A stretch of DNA of 20,855 nt from Dehalococcoidales bacterium (GCA_016844285.1 JAENIS010000028.1:1-20855); one strand, 5' to 3'. Counted from the first letter of the stretch, positions 1 to 7,449 are shown. Numbers and translations: made by a program. The notes: generated by a model from the letters alone, not told the origin.

Positions 1-83
1 TCATCCCTCCGGCCCATCGGCGCCATTACAATCCGGTTCTTCAATGACATTTTCCCAATCTTGCCCGGTTCAAATAATTTCAT
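1..83 (-). CDS. NADH:flavin oxidoreductase / Old Yellow Enzyme family protein, N-terminal fragment (runs off left edge)
   Basis: Only the first 27 codons lie in the window. The reading starts MKLFEPGKIG and includes the NRIVMAPMG stretch, which is the opening beta-strand and FMN-contact motif typical of the Old Yellow Enzyme / 2,4-dienoyl-CoA reductase family (NADH:flavin oxidoreductases acting on enoates or enones in the cytoplasm). The start is fixed by a strong Shine-Dalgarno sequence, AAGGAGGT, nine bases upstream of the ATG. It follows the CoA-transferase gene at 116-1297 by 32 bases on the same strand, so it is probably the next gene of that operon. An enoate or enone reductase next to CoA-transferases suggests CoA-thioester catabolism. 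The substrate cannot be told, and the C-terminal half, which would show whether this is a large Fe-S form, is outside the window. Confidence 0.8.
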   Translation of the reverse strand, partial: MKLFEPGKIGKMSLKNRIVMAPMGRRD

Positions 84-115
84 TGTTTGTTTGACCTCCT
101 TGAGTAGCTATCCCC

Positions 116-1297
116 CTAGTAAATAACCTTCTCTTCAATCAGCTGGGTATATTCTTGAGGGTCCATGCCGAGAAGTTCCAGAAAGACATGGTCGTTGTGT
201 TCTCCCATCATTGGGAAAGGTCTCTGGAAACGGGAAGGTGTCTTGCTTAACCGGGCCGGGGTATCTTGAAAGGTATAGTTTTCTAGACCCGGTGCTATTG
301 GATTCCAGAAATACTCACGGGCAATTAATTGCGGGTCTTCATATATGTCCCTGGCATTTTCAACCACGGCGGCGGCTACTCCTGCCTGTTGAAGCTTAAG
401 CATGGCATCCTCAACCTTCTGCTTCAGTGTCCACTGTTCCACAAGCTGGTCAAGAGCGTCGACATTTTTTAGCCTTCCTAACAAGGTGGAGAACTTTTCT
501 TCGGATGTCCAAGGCGGGTCGCCCAAAACATGGCAGAAGCTTTGCCATTCTTCGTCGCTGAATACGGCGATGGCACACCATCTCTCGTCACCCTGGCACT
601 GGTAAACTCCGTGAGGAGCGGCGGCGGGGTGATGGTTGCCCCGGCGGTGCTGAATCCGCCCGTTGACGCCATAATCAGCCACCGCCGTATCCAGGATATC
701 CAGACATCCCTGGAAGCTTGAACCATCAATAAACTGACCTTTGCCCGTCCGACGGCGGTAGTCCAGAGCGGCCAGTACTAAAGTGACATACATATAGGGT
801 GTATAGTGATCGGCGAAGGCACTACCGGGTGAGCATGGCCAGCGGTCAGGCCATCCAGTCAGGTCAGCAACGCCCAGCAGGGTAGCAATGTGACCACCAT
901 GACCCCTCAAATCACGGTAGGGGCCTGTTTGCCCACCTACCGGAGCGCTCAGCATGATGATATCCGGTTTAACTTTGCGCAGTTCCTCGTAGCTAAGGCC
1001 CAGCCGGTGAAAAACATCCCTGGCGAAATTTTCCGTCACCACATCGCCGATGCTGACCAGCCTCTTCGCCAGTGCCACCCCCTTTGGCTGCTGTAAGTTC
1101 ACCAGCGGGTCTTCTTTGCCACCTGAGTGCTCTCCGATGCGGACGAAATCTATTTTGGCGTGGCTTTCCACCTTAATAACCTCGGCCCCAAAATCAGCTA
1201 GAAAGCCGACCATGGTCGGCTCTATTGCCCCGGCGCCAAACGAAATCACCCTGATTCCACTGAGGGCCATCTTTCGCTCTGTCTTTAAATCACTCAT
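116..1297 (-). CDS. CaiB/BaiF family III CoA-transferase, shortened N-terminal region
   Basis: This 393-residue protein belongs to the family III CoA-transferases, which move CoA between carboxylic acids through an aspartyl-CoA thioester. Visible family features are the N-terminal ALSGIRVISF strand, GFLADFGAEVIKVES (residues 31-45), DVVTENF (85-91), and FADHYTP (161-167), whose Asp163 sits where the catalytic Asp169 of formyl-CoA transferase lies. TGKGQFIDGS follows, as expected. The segment between the first Rossmann strands is about 16 residues shorter than in the neighbouring paralogue: the usual NRNKRSITL stretch is absent and the chain goes from GGKEDP straight to LVNLQQPKG. The gene overlaps the upstream CoA-transferase by four bases (ATGA) and has its own GA-rich ribosome site, GAGGGGG. 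Tight coupling suggests a hetero-oligomer, as in the paired BbsE/BbsF enzyme. The substrate is unknown. Confidence 0.88.
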   Translation of the reverse strand: MSDLKTERKMALSGIRVISFGAGAIEPTMVGFLADFGAEVIKVESHAKIDFVRIGEHSGGKEDPLVNLQQPKGVALAKRLVSIGDVVTENFARDVFHRLGLSYEELRKVKPDIIMLSAPVGGQTGPYRDLRGHGGHIATLLGVADLTGWPDRWPCSPGSAFADHYTPYMYVTLVLAALDYRRRTGKGQFIDGSSFQGCLDILDTAVADYGVNGRIQHRRGNHHPAAAPHGVYQCQGDERWCAIAVFSDEEWQSFCHVLGDPPWTSEEKFSTLLGRLKNVDALDQLVEQWTLKQKVEDAMLKLQQAGVAAAVVENARDIYEDPQLIAREYFWNPIAPGLENYTFQDTPARLSKTPSRFQRPFPMMGEHNDHVFLELLGMDPQEYTQLIEEKVIY

Positions 1298-2562
1298 ATG
1301 ACGCCCCCCTCTTTTAAGATAACCAGTTGCTGCGAACTAAGCCCTAGCTCTCCAATCAAGATTTCTCGGTTGTGTTCTCCAATAAATGGGGCTCGCCGCG
1401 AATACCCGTAAGACATCACATCCGATTTAAAGGGAGCTCCCCCGTAGACGATAGCGTCGTTAAGCTCGGGGTGTTCCACTTTACCCCAGTACCCCCTTTC
1501 CTGCAGATGTCGGTCGGCCATCAGGTCACGTACGTCTTGCACCATGACTATCTCAAGCCCTCTCTTTTGTCCTTCAAACATGACCTCCATCTTGGTGTGC
1601 TTCCGCGTGAAAGCCCGAAAGCACTCAGCGATATAGGGTGCTTGCTCCCTGGTAACGCGAAGGTTCCCTCTGAAAAACGGTTCCCATTTCTCATCAAAGA
1701 GGTCTCCCGCCATGCCTTCGCTGGCAAGCCATTCCCGAAGTTGCGGCAGATATTGTGCCGTGGTGGGGTCACAAAACACTAATCCATCCTTACACTCGAA
1801 AAACCGGTCAGGCTCTGGCCCCTCCGGAGGACCAGTCATTACTCCCGAAGCTGTCCGGCGGGGCATAATTCCATGGCTCTTCCAGTACATGAATCTGGGC
1901 AGCCCCAGTACGTTAAGGGCCTCTTGAGCTGAAACATCAACATACTGCCCTTCCCCGGTTGTTTCCCGGTACCAGTGAGCCACCATGGTCGCTGCTGCCG
2001 CTATCAGCCCGGCCTGTAGCTCACCGACAGGTGTCGTAATCTGTACCGGGGGGCGGTCCTCATCGCCGCACTGGAAAACGTAACCACCAGCGGCACTTGC
2101 AATCAAATGAGACCCCTTAAACTGACTGTAAGGGCCTTTTTGCCCGAATGGTGTCACCGAAGTGAGGATAATCCGGGGATTGATAGCGCTCAGCCCGGAA
2201 TAGCCAAGCCCCAGGCTATCAAGAGACCCGGGGCGGAAGCTTTCCACCACGAAATCTGCCGTGCGAGCCAGCTGTTTGAAAACCTCCTGGCCAGTAGCAC
2301 ACTGGATATTCAGCGTAACGCTCCTTTTGTTGAGATTGTAGGTAAACCAATTCAGGCTTTTTTCCGGGTGAGGTTCATCATGATAAAAAGGCCCGATGCG
2401 GCGCATCGGGTCGCCTCCAGGTGGCTCAATTTTAATGACATCGGCCCCCAGAGCGGCTAGAATTCTGGTGCAGTAAACCCCACTAATCTTGTCAGCTAAA
2501 TCGAGAACCCGATATGGCGCCAAAGGCCCTGGTGGTGATTGCCCTTTTTCAATCCTTTCCAC
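1294..2562 (-). CDS. CaiB/BaiF family III CoA-transferase, Glu at the usual catalytic Asp position
   Basis: This 422-residue family III CoA-transferase is full length for the family. It has LAPYRVLDLA (residues 14-23), ALGADVIKIEPPGGDP (37-52), the complete NLNKRSVTLNI strand (76-86), DFVVESFRPG (103-112), and TTGEGQYVDVSAQEAL after the active-site loop. In that loop the sequence reads TTPVGELQAG, placing Glu181 where formyl-CoA transferase has its catalytic Asp169. This may change or abolish formation of the covalent CoA intermediate. The start codon is GTG, supported by GGGAGG six to seven bases upstream; an overlapping ATG two bases further up is in another frame. It lies about 100 bases after the substrate-binding protein gene and is translationally coupled to the second CoA-transferase. 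It is probably one half of a two-subunit CoA-transferase for an imported organic acid, but the substrate cannot be read from the sequence. Confidence 0.88.
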   Translation of the reverse strand: MERIEKGQSPPGPLAPYRVLDLADKISGVYCTRILAALGADVIKIEPPGGDPMRRIGPFYHDEPHPEKSLNWFTYNLNKRSVTLNIQCATGQEVFKQLARTADFVVESFRPGSLDSLGLGYSGLSAINPRIILTSVTPFGQKGPYSQFKGSHLIASAAGGYVFQCGDEDRPPVQITTPVGELQAGLIAAAATMVAHWYRETTGEGQYVDVSAQEALNVLGLPRFMYWKSHGIMPRRTASGVMTGPPEGPEPDRFFECKDGLVFCDPTTAQYLPQLREWLASEGMAGDLFDEKWEPFFRGNLRVTREQAPYIAECFRAFTRKHTKMEVMFEGQKRGLEIVMVQDVRDLMADRHLQERGYWGKVEHPELNDAIVYGGAPFKSDVMSYGYSRRAPFIGEHNREILIGELGLSSQQLVILKEGGVI

Positions 2563-2665
2563 ATGTCACCTCCCACTCAACGTGATACGTTCAGAATAGA
2601 GCTTGACCCTACCTGTTCTCTCATCATTCCTATGGGGATGGGAATAGGTGTCTGTTTCAACCTCA

Positions 2666-4381
2666 CTATTTTCTGTGCCTGGCATACTCCGCGAACGGGG
2701 AGATGGTGTATGCCCACCCCGGTAACTCGATGTCGACGCGAGGACCCAAGCCAGCGAAAGAGGGAACTATCCCAATCGTCGAAGTCAGACGTGTATCCAT
2801 CGCGATTCGTATTATTTCAGCTACCAGCTCCTTCCTCTTGGCTTCGTTCGGCTCAATCAAAGCAGCCGCAACGCGACTCTCGATTTCAGGTACTTGCCCA
2901 GCAGAAACGAGGGGCCATGTAGAAGAATAAAGCAAGCCAGCGGCGGCGGCCGTGGGTGCGATGGGACCGCCGCTCATCTCGTTGGCATACATCGAAATCT
3001 GTCCGACCAGTTCGTCCGCGGGGCCACGATTCGGCCCACTGGTATACAGGCGAGCCATCGCCGCCTGCTCCGAGGCTACTATCTCCGCTTTGACCCCTAT
3101 CGCTAGCCAGTACCCCTGTAAGACCGGAGCCAGTTGGATGAGAACGCCGCCCCCGCCACCGACGGCAAAAGAATAGAACTTCATGGTGAAGCCATTAGGA
3201 TAACCGGCCTCCTTTAGCAGCCGCTTTGCCTTCTCCACGTCATAACCGTACATCTTCTTCGCTTCCTCCGTCCAGTAAGGCACGTCGATTTCCGGGTGGC
3301 CTGGATACAAATATAGAGGCATCGCCGGTTGCATCTTACCACTAAAGAGGGCTTTCCCGATTTCATCACGATTGATGGCTAAAGAGAGCGCCTCTCGTAC
3401 CCTGATATCGGCGGTCGGGTAGCCTTTACCCCGGGGGTCATAGACGCCAAAGTGGGTGACGGCACAGGCAGTGCCCGTTATCGGAACCACATGACCGCCC
3501 GCTGCTTCCACCTCGGGCACGGAGTCTATTCCCATTTCAACGCCATCCAGTGCCCCCGTCTTCAACATCGCCAGCCTGGTGGTAATCTCCGGTATCAGTA
3601 TTACTTGCAGCGTCTTGAACTCTGGGACCTTCCGAAAATGCTTATCCACGGCCTCGTATTCAATCATGTCTCCGGGTACATGGCGCACAAACTTAAATGG
3701 GCCAGAGCCTACCGGGCGCTTTTTGAAGGCGTCGATACCGTTTCGTTCAAGGTAATCCTTTGGTAATACAATCCCGCACTGTCCCTTGTTGAAGGTAAGC
3801 CAAATCGAATAGTAAGGTTGGACGCCCTTAGTGTAAACACGGACTGAATAATCGTCCAGGACTTCCACACGCTCCTGCAACCCCCCAAAAGTAGAATAGC
3901 GGAAAGAACCAGGTGCTGCCCAGAGGTCAAGGCTATACTTGACATCGTCGGCCATGAGGTCTTCGCCATTGTGGAACTTGACGCCTTTACGTATGTAAAA
4001 AGTCAAGGACCGGCCATCAGCGGCCAATTCCCATCTCTCGGCGATACCCGTCTCTGCTCCCGAGAGCTCTTTCCTGATGACAAAGTCGTACCCCGGCACC
4101 AGCATACGCTGTAACGTGCCCGCACCGACTTGTACTGGATAGAGGTTTTCCAGACCGAAGGTTGCCACGGCGAGCCGTAGTTCTCCATAAGGTCCGGTTG
4201 GAACTGGTGCCGGTGTGGGGACCGGCACGGGTGCCGGCGCTGGTGCCGGAGTGGGCGCTGGTGCCGGAGTTGGTATCGGTGTGGGAGTCGGCACGGGTGC
4301 TGCCTTGGCACAACCGGCCAGCAACAGGATAAGAACCAGCCCCAAAACTGCCACTGACTCAACTTGCTTTGGTATTCTCAT
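2666..4381 (-). CDS. ABC transporter substrate-binding lipoprotein, family 5 (peptide/nickel/opine type)
   Basis: The 571-residue protein would be the extracytoplasmic binding component of an ABC importer. A basic N-terminus (MRIPK) and hydrophobic helix end in the lipobox LLAGC, with Cys24 as the lipidated residue. A Pro/Thr/Ala-rich linker of about 35 residues (28-62) then acts as a spacer from the membrane. The body shows SBP family 5 hallmarks: GVKFHNGEDLMADDV (about 133-147), PVGSGPF (about 223-229), and RVREALSLAINRDEI (about 327-341). The start was set at the internal Met preceded by GAGGAGG. The longer reading from 4420 would begin at about the predicted transcription start and spoil the signal peptide. 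No permease or ATPase gene is in the window, so they may lie beyond the left edge or elsewhere. The downstream CoA-transferases and flavoenzyme suggest uptake of a small organic compound rather than peptides, but that is inference. Confidence 0.9.
   Translation of the reverse strand: MRIPKQVESVAVLGLVLILLLAGCAKAAPVPTPTPIPTPAPAPTPAPAPAPVPVPTPAPVPTGPYGELRLAVATFGLENLYPVQVGAGTLQRMLVPGYDFVIRKELSGAETGIAERWELAADGRSLTFYIRKGVKFHNGEDLMADDVKYSLDLWAAPGSFRYSTFGGLQERVEVLDDYSVRVYTKGVQPYYSIWLTFNKGQCGIVLPKDYLERNGIDAFKKRPVGSGPFKFVRHVPGDMIEYEAVDKHFRKVPEFKTLQVILIPEITTRLAMLKTGALDGVEMGIDSVPEVEAAGGHVVPITGTACAVTHFGVYDPRGKGYPTADIRVREALSLAINRDEIGKALFSGKMQPAMPLYLYPGHPEIDVPYWTEEAKKMYGYDVEKAKRLLKEAGYPNGFTMKFYSFAVGGGGGVLIQLAPVLQGYWLAIGVKAEIVASEQAAMARLYTSGPNRGPADELVGQISMYANEMSGGPIAPTAAAAGLLYSSTWPLVSAGQVPEIESRVAAALIEPNEAKRKELVAEIIRIAMDTRLTSTIGIVPSFAGLGPRVDIELPGWAYTISPFAEYARHRK
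4196..4300 (-). repeat. Coding low-complexity repeat (Pro/Thr/Ala linker)
   Basis: Within the lipoprotein gene, residues 28-62 are built almost only of Pro, Ala, Thr and Val in PTP, PAPAP and PVP units. At DNA level an 18-base unit (ACTCCGGCACCAGCGCC and variants) recurs. Such linkers tether Chloroflexota binding proteins to the envelope. The repeat makes slippage and length variation likely and produces spurious open frames on both strands. Confidence 0.8.
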
Positions 4382-4431
4382 ATTGTCCTCCTCGTCCGTA
4401 TTAAAAATACGCTCAGGCATTAGAGTAAACT

Positions 4432-4461
4432 ATTTTACCCTTTCAAAGTCCGTCGAGTCAA
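4432..4461 (-). promoter_or_regulatory. Predicted sigma70-type promoter of the substrate-binding protein / CoA-transferase operon
   Basis: Read on the minus strand, TTGACT (4461-4456) and TAAAAT (4437-4432) are separated by 18 bases. The predicted start near 4425 gives a leader of about 44 bases containing a small CGTAT/ATACG hairpin and the GAGGAGG ribosome site. This agrees with the chosen lipoprotein start at 4381. Confidence 0.6.
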
Positions 4462-4601
4462 ACCCCCCTGTTGCCGCTTTTCCTGCTAGTATTCTGTCTC
4501 ATAGCAATATTGAGAGGCAGGAAACGAAGGCAGGAGAAGTTCGAAAGCAACAATCCTTCTTTTTGTTACCTGCCGACCGCCACAGCATTATTCCAACAAA
4601 T

Positions 4602-4630
4602 TTGACCTCATGCAACTCGTTGCATATGAT
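4602..4630 (+). promoter_or_regulatory. Promoter-like site with a 16-bp palindrome filling the spacer
   Basis: On the plus strand TTGACC (4602-4607) and TATGAT (4625-4630) are exactly 17 bases apart, a good sigma70-type pair. The spacer carries the perfect palindrome ATGCAAC-TC-GTTGCAT (4610-4625), which looks like an operator. No convincing protein follows on this strand: the only open frame (to 4865) runs through the hairpin repeat. The site may drive a short RNA ending at the 4779-4801 hairpin, or the palindrome may regulate the minus-strand operon whose promoter lies about 150 bases away. The matches are clear, the function is a guess. Confidence 0.35.
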
Positions 4631-4745
4631 GGCTATGGAATGAGACGCGACTCAGGTAACTCATGTGAGGAAGAGCGTTTGGCCCGCCAATTTGTTCTCT
4701 CGGATCTCTGCACTAATTAGCACATGTAGCTTCCCATGGTGTTCA

Positions 4746-4802
4746 GTCTCTCTCCTAGAAGGAGAGGGGGAAATAAAGAAAGAGGGGCTAAGCCCCTCTT
4801 TG
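4746..4802 (+). repeat. Two-hairpin interspersed repeat, copy 1
   Basis: Two hairpins stand in tandem. The first is CTCTCCT-AGA-AGGAGAG (4750-4766), followed by GGGGG. The second is AAAGAGGGGC-TAA-GCCCCTCTTT (4779-4801). The same pair in the same order and orientation recurs at 20469-20529, with the loops and the joining segment differing most. This marks a mobile or recurrent intergenic element rather than a locus-specific structure. A related GGGGGGTCAGGGGGATAGGC tail (4850-4868) resembles the segment after the hairpin at 13349-13371. Confidence 0.7.
4779..4801 (-). terminator. Possible terminator hairpin below the two-component operon
   Basis: The 10-base-pair GC-rich stem AAAGAGGGGC/GCCCCTCTTT with a three-base loop lies about 145 bases after the response regulator stop codon. 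On the minus strand it is followed by TTTCTTTATTT, a loose T-tract. It is part of a dispersed repeat, so termination may be a side effect, and it could also act on plus-strand transcripts. Confidence 0.4.
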
Positions 4803-4944
4803 ATGCTCCGCAGTTTATCTCTTGTTACTGAGAAGAGATTTAAGAGAGGGGGGTCAGGGGGATAGGCATTCAAGTAAAGCTTACCAGTGAGTCAGAGCAT
4901 TCCCCTATTTTTATGAAGTAGTAATAGCCACACCTGACGTGACT

Positions 4945-5625
4945 CTAGTCCGGTCTTGCCACTAAGTAGCCTAAGCCCGTCCGGGTGAGGATAAGTTGAG
5001 GATGTCCCGGGTCAGCCTCAATCTTTTCCCGCAGACGGCGGATATGAACCTTGAGACTATCAGCAGCACCGGGATAATCATTATCCCAGACGGCCTCGGA
5101 CAGGCTGGAGTGGGTGACCACATGCCCGGCACTTTTCATCAGGTGACCAAGGATGCGAGTTTCAGTGACGGTGAGAGCAATTTCTCTTTCACCGTAATGG
5201 AGTTGGCTGGCGGTAGTGTCAAGGCGTAACGGGCCGCAGACCAGTATCGCCTCTTCCGCCGGGTTTTGCCGGCGAATCAGCGCCTTGACTCGCGAAAGCA
5301 GTTCGAGTTGTCGGAACGGCTTGGTGATGTAGTCGTCAGCCCCCCACTCCAACCCTTTCACAACGTCAGCTTCATCGGCCCTGACCGTCAGGATGATTAT
5401 CGGGACACGGGAGAAGAGGCGCACCTGACGCAGCACTTCAAATCCGTTAATATCAGGCAACCCCAGGTCAAGGATAACGATATCCGGCGCTTCGCTCTCG
5501 ACCAGCTCAATGCCCTTTCTACCGAGACGGGTAGAGATTACCTTCGCTTCGGGCCACCGTATTTGGAAGACCAGGGTAATCGCTTCAATGATTTCGTGGT
5601 CATCCTCGATGAGAAGAACCCTCAC
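4945..5625 (-). CDS. PhoB/OmpR-family response regulator
   Basis: This 226-residue DNA-binding response regulator has an N-terminal receiver domain (about 2-115) with the acidic pair Asp8/Asp9, phospho-acceptor Asp53 in ILDLGLPD, Thr80, and Lys102 in YITKPF. A C-terminal winged helix (about 125-224) follows, with LTVTETRILGHL and DSLKVHIRRLREKIE as the recognition region and TRTGLGYLV as the wing. It is intact and of usual length. Its start overlaps the end of the upstream kinase gene by 26 bases, so the two are translationally coupled and the kinase is its evident partner. PhoB/OmpR-type regulators bind 7-base direct repeats at an 11-base pitch, and such a repeat occurs at the kor promoter (7419-7436). 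The signal and regulon are not known. Confidence 0.93.
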   Translation of the reverse strand: MRVLLIEDDHEIIEAITLVFQIRWPEAKVISTRLGRKGIELVESEAPDIVILDLGLPDINGFEVLRQVRLFSRVPIIILTVRADEADVVKGLEWGADDYITKPFRQLELLSRVKALIRRQNPAEEAILVCGPLRLDTTASQLHYGEREIALTVTETRILGHLMKSAGHVVTHSSLSEAVWDNDYPGAADSLKVHIRRLREKIEADPGHPQLILTRTGLGYLVARPD

Positions 5626-6859
5626 TTATCCTCTCCTCTGCCAAACTTTCTTCCTGTGGATTCTCAGCGGCTAAGGGTAAACAGAAGCCAAAAGTTGAGC
5701 CTTTACCTACCTTGCTTTCAACCCATATCCTGCCTCCCTGGAGTTTCACCAGGTGCTTGCATAAGGCAAGCCCGAGTCCCAACCCGCTCAAATGTTCCCG
5801 GTCACCTATTTCCCGGTGGTAGGGCTGGAAAAGCCGCTGTTGTTCTTCCTCCGGAATACCATGCCCGGTATCACTAACCTCCACCACCAAGGTGGCATCT
5901 TTCACTCTTGCTTGCAGTGTTATCCTGTCACCTTCGGAAGTGAATTTTGAGGCATTGATGAGTAGGTTGAGCACTATTTGCCGCAGACGTTCCTCATCAG
6001 CCCAGACTGCAGGAAGGAATGGGGGCAGGGCCAGTATCAGGGATTGCCCATTGCTGGATATTAAGGCCGATACTTCATCAGCTATCCCGCGAAGTAGCGG
6101 CAATGCATCGACTGCTCGCAGGTTCACCCGCAGCACGCCAATTTCCACTCTGGCCAAGTCGAGAAGTTCGTCTATCCGTTTACTCAGGTTAGAGGCGCCA
6201 CGGTGGATATTATTGGCGATGCTCAGCCAGGGTTCTTCATGAAGCTCACTGACTAATAGCTCGCTTGAAGCCAGTACCGGTGTTAATGGAGTCTTCAACT
6301 CGTGTACCAGTGCCCGGGTAAACTCGATTCTTGTCTGGACTTCGGTCTCCAGGTCCTGACGCAATTCTCTTTCTTTCCGGTAAAGCTCCTCCATTTTGGC
6401 TTCCGCACGCTCGCGTTCCGTAATATCCATGGAATGCCCCAGGACCGCCCGTCTCCCCTGGTACTGGATGGAGACCACTCCCTCCAGATTCCACAGGATT
6501 TGCCCATTGCGGTCAACAATGCGGTATTTGTAGGGAGTGGTTCGCTCGCCTTTAAGCATCTTGATGGCGTTCTCTCTGACCATGCTCTTATCTTCCGGAT
6601 GGACAAGTCGCATCGGGTCGGTGCCCAGCAGCTCATCAGAGCTGGTCCCGGTATATTTGTAGAATTCATTATTGACGAACTGAAACCTGCCATCCTGGAT
6701 GATGAAAAGCCCAATGGGTAAGCTGGAACGGAAAATGCGTAATAGCTCTCCCTCTCTTATCTGCCGGCTTTCCGAGCTTTCCAGTTCGGCAACCCGCTGG
6801 CGTAGCTCGGTCAGTTCACTTATCAGTTCTGGCTTTGTCTTACGCAAATCCTTCATCAT
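5600..6859 (-). CDS. Soluble PAS-domain sensor histidine kinase
   Basis: The 419-residue kinase has no transmembrane segment and should sense a cytoplasmic signal. In order it has an N-terminal coiled coil (about 4-32), a PAS domain (about 35-150, with FIIQDGRFQFVNNEF and a PAC-like ending GHSMDITERERAEA), a second coiled coil (about 150-180), a dimerisation domain with phospho-acceptor His186 in RALVHELKTP, and a HATPase domain. ATP-lid motifs are Asn302 in NLLINASKF, DTGHGIPEEE (330-339), LFQPYHR (343-349) and GLGLGLALC (359-367). All key residues are present. The first two codons are both ATG and no good ribosome site is visible upstream, so the start is uncertain by a codon. It overlaps the response regulator gene by 26 bases and lies 177 bases after the zinc-ribbon gene on the same strand. 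Confidence 0.92.
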   Translation of the reverse strand: MMKDLRKTKPELISELTELRQRVAELESSESRQIREGELLRIFRSSLPIGLFIIQDGRFQFVNNEFYKYTGTSSDELLGTDPMRLVHPEDKSMVRENAIKMLKGERTTPYKYRIVDRNGQILWNLEGVVSIQYQGRRAVLGHSMDITERERAEAKMEELYRKERELRQDLETEVQTRIEFTRALVHELKTPLTPVLASSELLVSELHEEPWLSIANNIHRGASNLSKRIDELLDLARVEIGVLRVNLRAVDALPLLRGIADEVSALISSNGQSLILALPPFLPAVWADEERLRQIVLNLLINASKFTSEGDRITLQARVKDATLVVEVSDTGHGIPEEEQQRLFQPYHREIGDREHLSGLGLGLALCKHLVKLQGGRIWVESKVGKGSTFGFCLPLAAENPQEESLAEERISEGSSHRG

Positions 6860-7036
6860 GTTTTAACCGTAATTCTAGTTTGAGCTTATCACCAAGGGGT
6901 TAGGTGCCGATGGCTTGAGTCACTGGCGGCCTGACCATGAGGTCAAACTGCCGGAGCGACACATTGCCAAAATAAAGGGAGAGGGTGGCCATTCCAGTCG
7001 GGGCTGGAGACAGTTAGACCTGTCAACTCAGCAATA

Positions 7037-7267
7037 CTACATCGCGCAGGAATCGCAGCTAGAGGAGCCACAGCTAGAGCAGGAATTTCCCCCAACAGGG
7101 GAATTCATACCACTATCACTCGTTGAGAAACAGGCGAACATGGATAGCTTTCGCTGGGCATTCGTCTGGCAGTGAGGACAGGCAGATGGCTCAGTAGCTT
7201 GACTTACCGGTCGCAGCCGGTCGAAGTTGAGCCCACAATCAGAGCAGACATACTCATATATCGGCAT
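7037..7267 (-). CDS. FmdB-family zinc-ribbon regulatory protein
   Basis: This 76-residue protein begins MPIYEYVCSDCGLNFDRL and has a CxxC...CxxC zinc ribbon (Cys8, Cys11, Cys30, Cys33), the signature of the FmdB putative regulatory family. The tail is rich in Ser and Cys (SCSSCGSSSCDSCAM), as in many FmdB homologues, and adds possible metal ligands. The ribosome site GGAGAAG lies just upstream of the ATG. The family's role is poorly known; the name comes from a gene near the formamidase operon of a methylotroph. It is divergent from korDABC, sharing a 230-base intergenic region with it, and lies upstream of the kinase on the same strand. Confidence 0.9.
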   Translation of the reverse strand: MPIYEYVCSDCGLNFDRLRPVSQATEPSACPHCQTNAQRKLSMFACFSTSDSGMNSPVGGNSCSSCGSSSCDSCAM

Positions 7268-7284
7268 TTCTCTTCTCCATTAGT

Positions 7285-7313
7285 AGTTTAATCTTTCTTA
7301 GCCACCACGTCAA
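7285..7313 (-). promoter_or_regulatory. Predicted promoter of the fmdB-like gene
   Basis: On the minus strand TTGACG (7313-7308) and TAAACT (7290-7285) are 17 bases apart. The predicted start lies near 7278, at the edge of the ribosome site, so the leader would be only about 11 bases. The -35 match is good and the -10 match only fair. Confidence 0.4.
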
Positions 7314-7418
7314 GTCTTGTGCCAGTATGATGCTACTTTGCCTGTCTTGATTACCGGACCGCTTTATGATTCTCATTGCCTTGCCAACTAAGACTGACTA
7401 AAAGGAACGATGCTACAC

Positions 7419-7436
7419 TATTGACTTGGTATTGAC
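7419..7436 (+). promoter_or_regulatory. PhoB-style direct repeat over the kor -35 region
   Basis: TATTGAC occurs twice, separated by four bases (7419-7425 and 7430-7436), giving the 7-4-7 geometry and 11-base pitch of PhoB/OmpR-family operators. It overlaps the -35 element and ends seven bases before the -10, much as pho boxes replace -35 elements. The repeat is visible. That the response regulator at 4945-5625 binds it is inference, and a chance repeat is possible. Confidence 0.35.
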
Positions 7437-7449
7437 GGCAGGTTATGAT
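7421..7449 (+). promoter_or_regulatory. Predicted sigma70-type promoter of korDABC
   Basis: TTGACT (7421-7426) and TATGAT (7444-7449) are separated by exactly 17 bases. The predicted transcription start is near 7456, downstream of the ATG at 7445 and upstream of the one at 7496. The promoter therefore also decides the korD start codon. Confidence 0.6.

Noticed and set aside
4003..4362. Open frames on both strands through the lipoprotein linker
   Set aside because: They are shadows of the Pro/Thr/Ala codon repeat (low-complexity, GC-rich), with unlikely amino-acid composition and no ribosome sites.
4382..4420. Longer start for the binding lipoprotein (MPERIF...)
   Set aside because: It would place 13 polar residues before the signal peptide, lies about at the predicted transcription start, and the internal ATG has a GAGGAGG ribosome site.
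4666..4865. 66-codon plus-strand frame starting GTG after the palindromic promoter
   Set aside because: It runs straight through the hairpin repeat, so its composition reflects the repeat rather than a protein. A minus-strand frame over the same stretch is rejected for the same reason.
6295..6721. 139-codon open frames on both strands inside the kinase gene
   Set aside because: They overlap the well-conserved PAS and dimerisation domains and show no family motifs.
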